This document shows positions 52,013-64,000 of a stretch of DNA of 64,000 bases, piece by piece. Numbering within the stretch: the first letter of the stretch is position 1; each line of letters opens with the position of its first letter. A program made the position numbers and the translations under genes. Source of the DNA: Cyclospora cayetanensis (Eukaryota > Apicomplexa > Conoidasida > Eucoccidiorida > Eimeriidae); contig NW_020312756.1 of NCBI RefSeq assembly GCF_002999335.1, forward strand, positions 1 to 64,000, read 5' to 3'. The notes beneath the pieces were generated by a model. It did not search any database. It was given only the letters and a program-made list of their open reading frames with translations, and was not told where the DNA came from.

Positions 52013-52820
52013 CTTTTAGCTGCCTGTGATGTCTATTCCCAATTTTAAAACTGTGTACACGTAATGTTACATCTCTGTCGACTTTTTGCGGCCGTGTGCG
52101 ACGATCTAGCCCTTGCTTTGGTGAGTGCTCTTAATATCACAAGGGCAATCCACGTTGAGCCATGTAAGGGCCTTTTTTTAGGGTAAACATTAAAATAGCT
52201 TCTACATAATTTTTGGACTAAAGAAACATCTCACCACACCTGAGCTTCTTTCCCTAGATGAGCACTAGGGTCGTGTGTGCTTTCTAGAGAAAGAATCTCA
52301 GGTGTGGTCACCGCCAACGTTCTGGAGCGTGTATGGTTGCCGAAGTGTGTTGACGAAGACACTACAGCAAAGAGAAGCGGCTCATAGGAACTATTACCTC
52401 TCTTATTTGCGTTTATCTGGGTGATGCGTCTGGCACTATCAAGCACTGCGCTCCAACGATTGTTCTCATTGTTCTTGGTGAAAGCTCACATGTCCTGATT
52501 AGCATGCATGCCCACATTACGTCTTCTAATGGCGGCTCAAGTTCTAAACTGGATTAAGGCTTTTGGTGAATGTTTTTGGAATAGCAGATCATAGGCCTCC
52601 AACGTCGGATGGGATGCTTTTCGTTTGAACGACTTAATGGTGACTTGCTTACAAGCCCTTTTTTAGCGTACAAGCTTCAGAGTGGAAGAGAAACTGGAAG
52701 GATCTTTCCGTCTTCTGAGCAGAAGCAAGAATGAAAAGTAACTCATGGCTCTTCAGACACTCAATGCCTCCACCCTACTTTGGTTTGACCCTTGAGTCGT
52801 AGCTACCGTAGACAACTCGG
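52013..52820. other. intergenic stretch with no supported gene
   Basis: About 800 bases lie between the putative ATG at 52012 and the stop of the WD40 gene at 52821, both on the minus strand. It should contain the 3' UTR of the WD40 gene and the promoter of the next gene. The one frame of note, minus strand 52231-52446, has no motif or matching splice partner. I see no repeat or RNA gene. Confidence 0.4.
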
Positions 52821-55800
52821 CTAGGTGCTGTTGTGTACCGCAAATGGCATGCAATTAATTGTGTTAATAGTTGAATTTGTACCTGTGCCAACCAGCAAAA
52901 TTCCATATCCTACGGCCTCAGTGGCACTTGTTAAGGCTGCATTTAGTTCCAATGCCATTCGGAGAGTTGAACCTTTCCAGAAGGCCACTGTTCCTCTCCG
53001 ACTGATCGAGACCCAATCGCCGGTGTTGCTTGAAAGGGCCAAGATGCAGAGGGCTGGAGCTTCAATGTGCATTAGCACATGAATACACTCTGCACTCTCC
53101 GGCCGCCATACACGCACTGTCCTGTCAAGTGATCCTGAACGTCAGAGCAGATGAAAATGCTGCCATGTTCCAGTACTGTACAAAAAGTCAGCAGAACACC
53201 AGTATGTACAGCAACGACCTCCATGTTGCTTTACCGGAGACAAGGAGGCCGTCAACAATCTTCAGTGCGGTGATCGAATCCTGGAGAGCAACAGGAAAAA
53301 CTACAATGTTTGGTAGCTGGTAAGACAGCTAAATCTCAATAAAATGCATACTATTTATTTCTTCACATATCTGATTCTCACTCATGAAACGATTCTATCT
53401 GGACTTACAGAATGCCCCATTAGCCGCTTGACCATTGATGGGTCGTCCATGTTGTGCCTCCTAACATCCTTTCCGTTTCCGGCTACGTATATAGCCCCAC
53501 ACAGCTTGGAGACATCCAATATGTGAAGAGCGCATTCTCACCTAGGCCACGGCCAGCACGAGAGGATTATGAACGACTTGTGAATGGTACCCACCGGAAA
53601 AGAATAGGCGCCTATTTGGGCAAGCAGTAACGTAAAGAACCTCCGTGCATTCGTCTCCATTACCTCTGTACACTTCCTATGATAAATCAGTGAGAGGAAA
53701 GAAAACACAAAGCCGGAAGGGGAGATATTTCTTGCCCAAGTCTTAAATTAATGACTGGCACGACCTTGCTATGGATATTTTGTGTTGGGCGCGCAATATG
53801 CAGCATTTGATCTCATTATCCAAATAAGACAACAGTTGGTTTTTTTTGAGGCACTGTGAACATACAAGCTGTCTTGTTACAGGTCGATCCTCCATTGCGT
53901 TGACCGACAGAAGACAGATTTTCCCGTCGTAACCACAAGTCAGAACCATAAAGCTTTTGTACTTTATTTTGGACAATGGAGTGATATGCTGGAGGTTGTT
54001 TTCTTCCTTACTAAGCTCCCTTGTTTCGGGCCATGATTCAATGCAAGCAACTGTGTTTTCATGAAGTGGCTTTCCTGCGCAACGAAAGGCAAACGCGCTT
54101 GTCTTTCAATTTCATATCCCTAAAAAGTCGCCTGCCCATTTTTTAGTGCAAGAGCTGTCAGGAGAATCACATGCACTGGATAGTATCGAGGTTTATCGTT
54201 TAGGCAGCACCGTTTGTGACGGAATGGTGCATTGCGTGTTTTTGATATTGGCATAATGGTATGGTGAGTCCTTGCCTTTAGTATCTAAGATTGGGGTTGA
54301 TATATCGCTTGGTAGTTGCCAACAGCGAACTGAGCCATTTTCATGACCAGTTAAAAGAGCATCCAGGCCAGACAGGAAAGTGAAGCTGCACGCAGAACAC
54401 GAGCGCATTGCAAGCCCCTCCGCTTAGTTCTGCGGTTCTGCTGAAAGTATAAATAGACTTCTCAAAACACTTCAAGAGTATTTGAAGAGCAACGCAGAAG
54501 CTATGAGGATGCAAGGTTACATGCCTTGTAACTTCGCTGTATTTGCACTGTATCGTATTGACCTCGGCACCTCGCTGAATATCCCACCTGTATGTTCACA
54601 TCGCATTTTTTAATCCTTCAGTTTAAAGTGCATATACCAAAAGAGGCAGTCATCAGCCGTATTAATGTACGACTAGTGTAGCGAGCAGCGAGCAAAAACC
54701 AAGCTTGTTGGCGCGTGGCTTTGACTGACAGGCGAAATGCTTGATCTGTTGCCACAGAAAGCAGCATGTGAGTACCTCCAATGGGCATCCATAGCAAGTG
54801 TAGCAGGGCACCTACGAATTATATGTCGAATCAGGGACACGAGCAAAGCGAGCTTTGTAAGTGGAGTTCAGGAAAGCCACGTAACTAGCACTGCCACAGG
54901 CCAAAACAAATGTTCCGTTTGCTGACAACAGTACCTAACCTGCGGTCCTGCCTACCTTCATGCCCAGATAGATTAAGGGTGTTTTTGGCATGCTGCGCTC
55001 GGACAATATAAATAGATTTCGTAGATGCCACAACTATACTCCGGGCTTCTGATCACATGCCATATTCGCACCTTCTTACAATGACCTGGTATAGAGGGGT
55101 CTTTGGGGAATGCTCGTTGGGATGAACGAGGGCTTGCCACCCGGATGGTTAGGCCTCTCTTACCTAAGTCCACAGAAATATGAACAATTTTGCTGTCGCA
55201 AATCTGTTGCGAGGCTACCCTTTCGTGCGAATATATGTTGAAATAACTCAACATGCCCGAGTCGTCTCCAGCAAGAAGAAGGCTTTCCTTGGCATCCCAC
55301 GCTATAGCGGAGAAAGGTACGCCGTGGGAGTTTGTTTGTTTCCACCAAACCTGCCCTAAAAACGGATCAACAACGGCTATTCCAGCATCGCTTCCCACAG
55401 TGACGACTACGGACTCCAAGGGAAGTGCATATACCCGGCGCGTACACAGGCTATGCATCTGCATTTTGCGAATTATGGTAAAAGTTGCGTTGCTACGCCT
55501 AGAAGGCCGTGCTGAAGTAGACAAATTCGCTTCTGATTCCTCCGAAATTTGGTCTTTAAGATATTTATTGCTTTCCAGTAGAACTATAGAACCATCCGTT
55601 GACCCTGCACAAATCCTCACTTTGTCTCCAGCCCATCGTGCCGCAATGCTCTCAAACCATGAATGCTCCAATATCTTTGTACCTTTAGTCGTAGCTGAAT
55701 ACAAGCAAGGCAAAGCAGTGCCGTTCGGCTTTCCGATGGCGTGCTGCTGATTACATCAGAACATTATGTTGCCTTTATTACAGCCATGACTGACGGACAT

Positions 55801-56627
55801 GTAGAAGCAGACCCATTTTGGACTTTCTGTACCAAGGTAAACGTAGGAACCTTTGTCCATGCAGCGTCAACGCTCCAAACCAGGAGTGCCCCGTCAGTTG
55901 AAGACGATACAAGGTAAGGGATGCAAAGACTGAAAGTCACAACTGTGCCACCATGCCCTCCCAACGTTTGGACACATTCTAAGCGTTTCTCAAAGACGCG
56001 CCAAACTTTAACTGTTCGGTCTGCTGATCCACTGAGCAGCCAAGGATCGGAGGTCCCCCAACTCTCCTTTCCAGAGCTTAACAAGGGAGTTACTCTAAAA
56101 TTGTCTTGATGTGGATTAAGCACAACCTGCAAGCAATGCACCGCTCCACTGTGCTGGCAAATTTTCTTCACCGAGGCAGACCTTTCTGGAGGACCGGTGA
56201 GGTCATGCTGGAAATAGAGGATCTCTCCAGAGGTCAAGCCAATGAAGGTAATCTTGAGCTCAGATGACCGGAAAACAGACAGAATCTGATTGACGGTCTC
56301 TTCCCTAGTTCTGCAAGTTTTGTTTAGCAGGTCAAAGTCTTCTTGAAAGAAAGTGTTTGTTACAGTAAATGATACTTCATAGGACAAGTTAGGCGGGCGT
56401 TCCAGGGCGGCTATCACATCAGCTTTGGTACCCAGGGCAAGCGATGTGATTCTCTCTCTCCGAACTTGGTTTTTTGGTACAAGTGAGTGCCTCGAAGAGG
56501 CTCGCAACGGCCTGCTGCCGGGCTGCATTGACGAATGCGCCTTTTGGCAGCTTCCCACATAGTATGGGTGGCAGGACAGATGTAGCCTCCCACGCTGCCC
56601 CAAGGGAGGCAGCGCGAAGAGGTTGCT
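52821..56627 (-). CDS. WD40-repeat protein (seven supported exons; 5' end uncertain)
   Basis: Minus-strand exons in transcript order are 55782-56627, 55080-55746, 54816-54921, 54276-54385, 53866-54074, 53235-53280 and 52821-53134, with stop TAG at 52821. Every phase matches, giving at least 765 residues. Blades are clear: LLSGSADRTVKVWRVFEKRL, YLVSSSTDGALLVWSVDAAW, RICAGSTDGSIVLLES, ALLTGHENGSVRCWQLP, MVLTCGYDGKICLLSV and LLVSGSLDRTVRVWRPESAE. These give at least two seven-bladed propellers, so a protein scaffold; no enzyme domain is visible. The intron after 54276 needs a GC donor (GCAAGG). The 46-base exon contributes half a blade strand. The donor of the first exon may instead be GTACAG at 55832, giving an 86-base rather than a 35-base intron. 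The first exon starts at an acceptor, so the start codon lies upstream. No specific orthologue is claimed. Confidence 0.8.
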
Positions 56628-57635
56628 CTAAATGGTAAGGAAAGAACCTACCATGGGCCGATGCGTACGCTCGTAATACACAGTTTGCAGGTCAGCGGAC
56701 AGTCGTAGACATACGCAGCAAGATTGGAAACAGTGGCACAGAGATAACAGAAAATACGGCAAAAAACATGAAGATTGCAAGAGGTTCCCACCGATCTCAC
56801 CCGGAGAAGCGTGAGGCAGAACATGACGCAAAGCCCATCGATCCGCTGCTGCCTGCCCCAGTCCGCACAAAGCAATAATGTTCCAGGAGGTGCCAAACCA
56901 ATGCAATGATCATGCATAGGAAAGAAGAAAAGCATCTTAATTAGGTCAAATATGGTCAAAAAATACATGTCAATGGCTGATCCATAAGCCTTCTTTCTAC
57001 CAAACACTCCACCCGGGTTCTCCCCAGCCACCTTACACTGCAAACTAACTAGCGGCCGGCATCAACTAGTGCAAATCCAGACCAGATAACAGAAATGAGG
57101 AAACCAGGATGAACGCTCATGGCTCGAGAATGACATGCACACATTTCGAACATAGGGGGACGATGGAAATCCGAAGTCCGCTGTTCATAACCAAGACGCC
57201 CGCACGTAAGCAGCCTGTGCCTGAAGCGATCTTACACTCATTCAAAAGCATTGTATTTAGCTTCTTTACTAGTCAGTGTCTAGATAATGGAGCTATTAAA
57301 CATTGCAATCGGGTTTTGTTATGAGTTTCATCCCATGATACAAGGCTGGGTCACCCCACATCCATCTGATAACGCTCGGAAGAGCTGATGCCGCTGGGCG
57401 AAGGACTAATAGGGGGAAGCACACAACAGAAAACACTTGGCGTTTGGCTGCTACTTAAGCGCTTCGGGTAGCTATTCATGGTGTCTGATGATGGAGTAAG
57501 AGCACTACTGCCCGTGCCCCCCCATGTCTTGGTGCTGATCGCCCTTGATCTATTCAATCGATAGATCCCCAGCACCAAATTCCGTAGAGAGAAAAGTGCT
57601 TTTCCGCCACCCAACTCTTGACTGTTGCTGATCAT
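56628..57635 (-). other. candidate 5' exons of the minus-strand WD40 gene
   Basis: The first supported WD40 exon begins after TTTAG at 56628, so at least one exon lies to its right. A minus-strand frame at about 56780-57043 ends in CLTLLR at a GTGAGA donor in phase 0, which would fit. A second frame, ending in RTHRPM at GTAGGT, would leave an intron of only 24 bases and is less likely. Farther up, 57351-57635 is a minus-strand frame beginning with ATG (MISNSQELGGGKALFSLRNL) with a Ser/Pro-rich end. It may be the first exon or a short separate frame. I cannot choose between these. Confidence 0.3.
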
Positions 57636-60307
57636 CTAAGCCCAATTTTCTCACAGTAGCCTCGTCTCACAGTCCCTTTAGCAGTACCTTTCTGGATGGT
57701 GAGCTGTTCTCCTGAAAAAAAATAGACCATAAATTGTACGCTTGTACCTACACAAAACGTAACTACACAGAAGGACTCTGGATATGTGAAAATAACTTTT
57801 GTGACAACCATAGGACTCCAAAGTCCTCCCAAACTGACATGCAGAGATATATCGCACTTTGCAACTGGTCACGAGATAGTAAATTACGTGCATATCTTAT
57901 ATGCTATCTTTTAGCAAAAATATAAAAAGTGCATTTTCAATGAGGGCTTTCCCCTTCTTGGGCCTTCCAGAAAAGGCATCGGGAGTGCGGAGCACGAAGT
58001 CCGGTGTCAATGGGGAGGACGGCCTTTTTCAAGATGTAGAGGGGCGATGTTTGTTTAAAGGGTGCACTCGTGCCTGGTAGGAGAACAGGCAGGGACTTCA
58101 CTGGAAGTCAGTTCTGACAATGAGCATCTGGCACATCGATGGCGTGGCTCATATACCATATTGAACCGGGTCGGCTGTAATATTGAAAAGGACTGCTAGA
58201 GGGTGATTTTCGAAAATGGTTTTTTGGTGGACTCTCTTGCTGCAGTGTACCTCTAGAATGGGCTATACGAGAGTGCATGGTTTACGCGGTGCTGCTGATA
58301 CAATGATGAAAGTGCTGTTATCACATCTATATATCGTGAAATTACCAAAGCAGGGTATCTTGCTGTATGCCAATCCGTTCTCTCAAATTGCCGCTTTGAA
58401 GGCGAGATGATTGCTCGCGCAAAGGTGCTGAAGATCGCGCCCTGTTACTCCACAAGCTACAGTGCAAACGGCGCTCATACTTTCAAGGACTGTCGTGCTG
58501 CACTAGAATGCGTATAGTTCATGTCGCGGTTGACACACTGACTAAGGACATTCTCACGAGAAAGAGAGCAACACCCTCCAGATCGCACCTGAAGTTAATT
58601 AGATTATATCCCGCATCCTTTATGTGGCTCTATAAGGCTTTTCGGCGTCAGAACAAGGCTGCTGGGTTGGCGACGTATCCCCATAAAGCGTGGCCTGTGT
58701 AAATGTACTTGTGTCAAGACTGGGTAGACTTCGCAAAAGCTTATGTGAGTCTGCCAGATTATAACCATACAAAGGTATCAGATAGGTGTGAACCGCTAAG
58801 CGGCAAGTAGTTGGGGTGACAGGAACAGCTTCCTCATGACCCACTGTAGTGCTGAACCTACCACATAAGGCGGGCTTCTAAATATTATGTACTCTTATTT
58901 AAGCACGCGGCCTCTGCCTCGGAACCATGCCCCAGTTAGAGTTTAGGATATGTTTGGAGACTCTGTGAAGCAACACTTACGAATGAAGAATTAGGTCACA
59001 CACGGTGATTCAACAACTAGATTTCAATTTACGCCACCATCGAATTCGCATTCGCGCAAACATTCTACATACCCGGAAACACCCTCATTCCTTTGATATC
59101 ATCTTTCATTATAAATTTTCTAGGCTCTCTACAAATGTAGGATGGTGAGCTCCCGTTCGAAACTGCACGAGGGGACTGATGCAATACCGTAGATAAGTGC
59201 AAACGAGATGCCATCTACATGCAGCATGTGCCATGGGTTGTAGGCTAATACTTATTGGATTTTACACAAATATACAACGGTTCATGCGGTAGTACCGCGA
59301 GTGTGTTAATGCCACCCCACTTAGCCTCATCGAATATCAGTCCACCAAGCATTCCTGCGGCAGCACTAGTGCCTCTAAAGGAACAGAATTGCCTCGGGTG
59401 AACATTCCTTTTACAACAGCAAGATGGTTTAGGGTGCCAAACTGAATTAGAATCCATGCTAATGTCATGCGTCTCGGGCGAGTGCCTTCGATGTACCCGA
59501 TCAGCGCACGGTGACTGGACAAACTTCAGGAATCTGAAGCATCAACCTACGCACTCCGAATTGTAGACTGACTGCTTCGATGTGCCACCAATATACACTC
59601 AAAAATAGCATAATTTGGGTGTTGCGAGATTCTATGCCCAAAGCCAATCAAAAGGCGATCAACAGTACTCTCTTCGACTAGTGAGGTCACTTTGTCACGG
59701 CCAGCCCTGGTTACCAGCAAGCTTCATGCGCTTCGCGCATATACAGTACTACAGAAATTAAGCTTTTACTTAGCCAGAAACTGTCTATGAGTTTACGCTC
59801 ACATTCAGTACATTATCATGCAAAGGCTTAGCGCAGCCCTGTATCGTGCGACTGGCCCGCACAGGTGTCACAAACAAAACTATGGAGTAAAACTTCAAGG
59901 CGGACAACAGAGCAAAATGCAAGCAGTAAATCGAAAAATGTCCGGAATATTTACCGTGCGGAGGGCTTACTAAGCCTGCCTGGCTGTTTACAAATTGATG
60001 GTGTTCAGGAGTCTTAGGCTGGTGGGCAGCACCATATATTTGAACTCTACCAGTATCCACTTTCTTCCGTGTAGCGGGGCCAGAAGAAGCACTTACTAAG
60101 ATAATTTCAAGTTCAGCCGTGTATCAATGCAGTTGAGCTGCGTTTACTTGCAGTAGATTGCAGTAATAGTGTCTTTGTTCAAGCGTCGAGTTTGTCACGC
60201 TGCCTACCATCCAGCATCTCCTGTCTCAGGCCCTTCTCGTATACGGCAACCGGGTTCAACCCAGATCTTTGGCCTGTAGATGGCTTTGGCTCAATCCCTT
60301 TGAGGCA
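57636..60307. other. intergenic region between divergent WD40 genes
   Basis: This 2.7 kb lies between the minus-strand WD40 gene and the start of the plus-strand WD40 gene, so it should hold both promoters. Short frames occur at 58216-58410, 59245-59457 and 59785-60060, but none has a domain, a repeated motif or splice signals that tie it to a neighbour. A GGTTCAACC string at about 60253 resembles a tRNA B box but lacks the rest of a tRNA. I see nothing else. Confidence 0.4.
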
Positions 60308-63300
60308 ATGGAGGGACCTGTTTCCCGACTAGTGCCTTCTCTGCTGCTTGCTTGCGGCTCTGGGCCTGAGGGCTTTTGCTCTTTTTCGGATGGACATGTC
60401 TGCGAGGTCACCGGGGGCTATTTGCGCAGCACGAGTTTCAATGGCACCACTCAATATATCCCTCTGTACACCGATTCTTGTAAGATGGGACACGCGGCCC
60501 ACAATATAGACGGATGTGGTTACGTGTTGTGTGCTAGTTGTGACGAGGCAAAGCTAGTTGCTTTGGGCGGGTCCGGTGTAGAAGGAGATATCCAAATGGT
60601 GCAGCTCTCGTGCACACCTCCGAAATCCATGTGGAAAAAAAAGCTTAGTGCATCATGCTCGATGGAAATTCTGTGTCTTGATTTTTCACCATGCGGAAAC
60701 CGATTATTTTGCCTGTCATCTGGAAAACAGAAAGTCACCCAGCAAGAATTGCACAGATTTGTTGTGCAGTATGTAACAGTGCTGAGTGCAAGCGATGGGG
60801 CAGTGCAGATATGCCATCAGTTGCAATGGGACGATGTGTCGTCTTATCCCCGTAAGCTTCTTGCTGCAACTGGGGAGCTATATGCTGTATTATCAGATAC
60901 AAATGTGATGATGTTCCAGCTATTGAAAAGTAGTGAAGAAGCATTTACCACGTCTGGGCTGCTTCTGCCTGTAGCTGCTGCTGCAGCTAGTGGGCAGCCA
61001 GAATGCCCGGCACGGAACATGACTATATGCGGGAGTTGCTGGGTAACTGCAAAAGGGTCTCACGGTGGCAACGCCAGTACATTCCTGTTACTGGCTGTCA
61101 GCACTAAAAAGCTCTTGGCGATTGGAGTGGGATGGTTAGGCGCAGAAGGGCCATTCCTCGCATGGGTCACCAGTACAGAGCAAAAGTACCTTTCGTTGGC
61201 AGCAGTGGACAGCAGGGGGATGGTGTTGGGGCTAACAGATAATTCAGTGATCCACATCTTCCAGCTAAATGAGCGAGCAGCAGCATCGCTGATGCAGAAA
61301 TCCGAAGCAGATCGGCAGCAACACAACTTGGAGGCAAGCCTACACAAATCATTACCTAATATGAAATAATGTTTGGGGCGTGGCACTTCAGTAGACGGGG
61401 TGTGCCATCCAAAGAACGCAAGTAGCATAAATATTAACAGGATCTTCGCTACCAGTGACACAAATGTCAAGCCTGTTCAGCAAACGCAAGAGTTTTCCAG
61501 GCAGGCACTTCGGCTAATCAATTAGGCGGTGAAAGGGCGTAGTGCATTGTCAAAGCCTACAGGGACATCTAAACCTGTGTGCATTTCTAGGGCCTCCATG
61601 AGTATCAAAGGAAAGCTATAGCATCCTGCTTATTGGAGTTGCAACGGAGTTGCCATACTGGGATAAACGCGCCACCCTTGAAGTTTCCATCCCAAGAGAA
61701 TGAGTTCACACCTGCGCCCACATCTGAGGACCCTGAAACACTGCTTCTCTTGCGTGATGAAATACACTTCCAGATTCCAACATCAGGATATATCCCTGAG
61801 AGATTCAGCCCCAACAAGTATGGCATAGACCCACCCCTGTCCAATTATATTGCCATAGTATCAGTACTGCTCGTTCCATCAACCAGCTACGCATGCGTTT
61901 AGTCGCGCCGCTGAATATACTGTAGGGATAAGTGTTAAATATTCGTGCACAGCCAAGGCACAACTTAGCACGCTAGGTATTTCGGTAGCTGCTAACGCAC
62001 TGAGTTGCACAAAAGATGAGTTCCAGCTTCATTTTCTTCTTTCGATACCTCCTGAGCTTAGGAAGATCAAGGCCCTCCAACTGCTCAGCAGCCGTGTCGG
62101 GACGTTGTCTCCACCCCTTTTGGTGGATAATCTGGGCTGTGTGTGGAGACTTTGCGCAAAGCACTGTCCACCGGTATGCGAGTGTTGCCGCGCCATAATT
62201 CAAATGCCATAGGGCCACTACATTGACGCTGCACGCTGCATCATCGTATTCAAGGTGCAGCGACGGGAGAAAGAAAGTTAAGAAAGCCTACTAAAGCATA
62301 AGGACGAAAATGTAGAGAGCATATACTTCCTCAACGCAGAATCCTACGGTTGGTGTAATAGCATTTTTGCGCTTAGAAGGAACGAGGTAGCATCTGCGAG
62401 AGCATTAAACGGTTTGAAATGAATGCTGCTGCGAAGGCTTCCGACGGCGAAGAAAGAAGGTAACCCAACACAAAATGCGATAAGAAACAGGGCAGAAGAG
62501 CTTTGTAGCTCGAGTAGGAAAAGCTTTTATGTGACTTGCTTGTGCGTATGCTGCGCCCGAAGTGAATTGGAATCCCTCCCAGTTTTGGTTGGCACTTCAT
62601 TCGGTGGGCTAGTTGGAATGAACATCGTTCCGGAAGGTGACAGCGCCAATTGTTCTCGCTTTCGGTTGATCGGCGCACAGCCCTGTGGGAGAGTTACGTA
62701 AGGAGAATCGATGCACTCTTCACAGAAAACTTTGCTGCTCTATTCAAATTTACGCTTCCTTATTTTTGTTGATGACCAAAGCGCCAGTCCCAAAGTCGTG
62801 TGCTGTAGCATGCTTGTTGGAGTATGGTTTCGGTATGGAACAAATTGCGCAACATCGAGGGCTTATGAGAAAATATCCATACGACAGGGAAAATTCGTGT
62901 TTTTCAATAATTTGTGCAGCATCTGTGTATATTTAGTTGTTCCTAAAATTCAGGGAGTGGCGGGTGGCATTGAAGAAAAATGGAGAGCGACACCACGTGT
63001 CACTCCGGATTTCTGGCTCTCTCAATCTGCAAGAGCCTATAAGCTGCGTTGGCATATCACCAGAAAATACCGTACGCAATGTGGGCCAGTCAGAAGAATG
63101 GGAGCAACAATCGCAGTGCATGCTTGGCCTTGCTGGAGGCGCCGTTGCCTGGGTGAACAAGGGAGGTATTAGAGCAATCTGCCAGTGCGTACATCTAGTT
63201 GCACTCGCATTCTTTGTGCTCTTAGCCGCCTAACTGTCTTTTGCCTAAAAGCTTTTCTGATTCTGTGAGTTAAAATGGGGACAATTGAAAGGATGGCACA

Positions 63301-64000
63301 GTAGTTTTAGTGTTGGAGGACATTTGTGCTGCAGCCGTCCCTTTGGTCGTACTTTGCGATTTAGGGTAGCCACCATACCAATTAAAATTCTTGTAGGCAA
63401 CCAGTGTCTTGAAGCATCACTTGCCGACTACCGAAAGGGCAATGCAGATACACCAACAGGAGCAGACGTGGTACAACGGGCCGTGTGGGCTGCCGTGTGC
63501 TCTAACGGTCAAGTAACTTTCCTCATAGAGCCGCAGGAACATGAAGTGGAAGCGACAACGAATGGGAATAATGGCAGGATAAAACTCGTGCAAACGCTCT
63601 TCCTTGGCGCGTGTCTAGCTGGCGAGATCCAAAATGTACAGCGAATCCAGCTACAGCGCACACAGGCATCTACGGCTCTGCAGTCTAATTCTTGAGGTTT
63701 TTCTTATTGTTTATTCGCTTGATAACACTTGATGTTGTGTACCATGCTTCTTTGCAGACGTCTTCGGTGCAGCAAGGACGCCAGAGGTCGTCGGCTCCTG
63801 TTAACATTCCAGAAGCTTGCGGTTGCTGGCTAGACCAGTGTCCACAGTCATGGCATAAACTCCAAGAGCATGAATCACGCACAACAGGGCACGGAATGGC
63901 AGTCTTTGGAGTATTTGCTCTTGGGTTCGTAACCACAGCGTTTGGCGGCACCCAAAATGGCATTGCTTTTTTCACGCCTCAGCTCGAGGGCACTAGGTCT
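60308..64000 (+). CDS. WD40-repeat protein, 5' part (possible CFAP43/44-type axonemal protein), runs off the window
   Basis: I chose ATG 60308 because an open frame of about 350 codons follows it; the upstream frame has no other ATG. Blades include ILCLDFSPCGNRLFCLSSGK, VQYVTVLSASDGAVQICHQL, YLSLAAVDSRGMVLGLTDNS, CMLGLAGGAVAWVNKGG and MAVFGVFALGFVTTAFGG. Later exons 62563-62697, 62954-63184, 63335-63635 and 63758 onward join in matching phase, and the last is open to the window edge. An exon at about 61633-61850 is likely but has two competing frames, and the joint from the first exon is not solved. The segment LDFSPCGNRLF followed by an insert and a VTVLSASDGA strand resembles the CFAP43/CFAP44 N-terminal propeller of motile cilia. 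That naming is tentative; EML-type or generic WD40 proteins are alternatives. Confidence 0.65.

Noticed and set aside
56628..56651. 24-base intron before the first WD40 exon
   Set aside because: Too short for normal splicing; a GTGAGA donor farther upstream also fits in phase.
58216..58410. Short plus-strand frame with a hydrophobic start (MVFWWTLLLQC)
   Set aside because: Only 64 codons, no domain, no splice link; hydrophobic start alone is not enough.
60240..60275. tRNA B-box-like GGTTCAACC
   Set aside because: No A box, acceptor stem or anticodon arm could be placed at the right distance.
1..64000. CRISPR arrays, operons, ribosome binding sites or bacterial mobile elements
   Set aside because: The window is intron-rich eukaryotic DNA; no regular direct-repeat arrays or bacterial features were seen.

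Overview
The window is nuclear DNA from an intron-rich eukaryote. Coding sequence lies in short blocks bounded by GT...AG signals, and reading frames close only after splicing. Long tandem arrays of GCC2/GCC3 (ephrin-receptor-like, Cys-Pro-x-Gly-x-Tyr/Phe-Cys) modules beside Calx-beta-like, filamin-like and NHL modules are typical of alveolate surface proteins. I therefore infer a coccidian apicomplexan, with a chromerid as the alternative; the species is not decided by anything I can see. All exon limits were placed by eye from splice signals and codon phase.

Layout. Bases 1-11711 hold no gene I can support, only a possible decayed LINE endonuclease fragment near 5.4-5.6 kb. Bases 11712-46472 (+) hold one giant gene of about 92 exons, with roughly 18.8 kb of coding sequence (about 6,200 residues). 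In order it encodes a hydrophobic N-terminus, filamin/Ig-like repeats, Calx-beta-like repeats, a first GCC2/GCC3 array with a PAN-like insert, an NHL propeller, a second GCC2/GCC3 array, a Cys-rich stalk, one transmembrane helix, a cytoplasmic coiled-coil tail of about 1,300 residues and a Ser-rich end. Almost all exon junctions agree in phase; three do not close and are listed as oddities.

Bases 47541-52012 hold a crowded set of small genes: a minus-strand gene of unknown function, a two-exon plus-strand orphan, a minus-strand dual-specificity pseudophosphatase that has lost its catalytic Cys, and a weakly supported minus-strand gene. Bases 52821-56627 (-) hold a WD40 protein whose seven exons close perfectly. 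Bases 60308-64000 (+) hold the 5' part of a second WD40 protein that runs off the window.

How they may fit together (inference): the giant protein looks like a membrane-spanning linker between an extracellular layer and the cytoskeleton. The two WD40 genes resemble axonemal or scaffold proteins, which in coccidia would suit the flagellated microgamete. The sequence does not prove any functional link between the genes.
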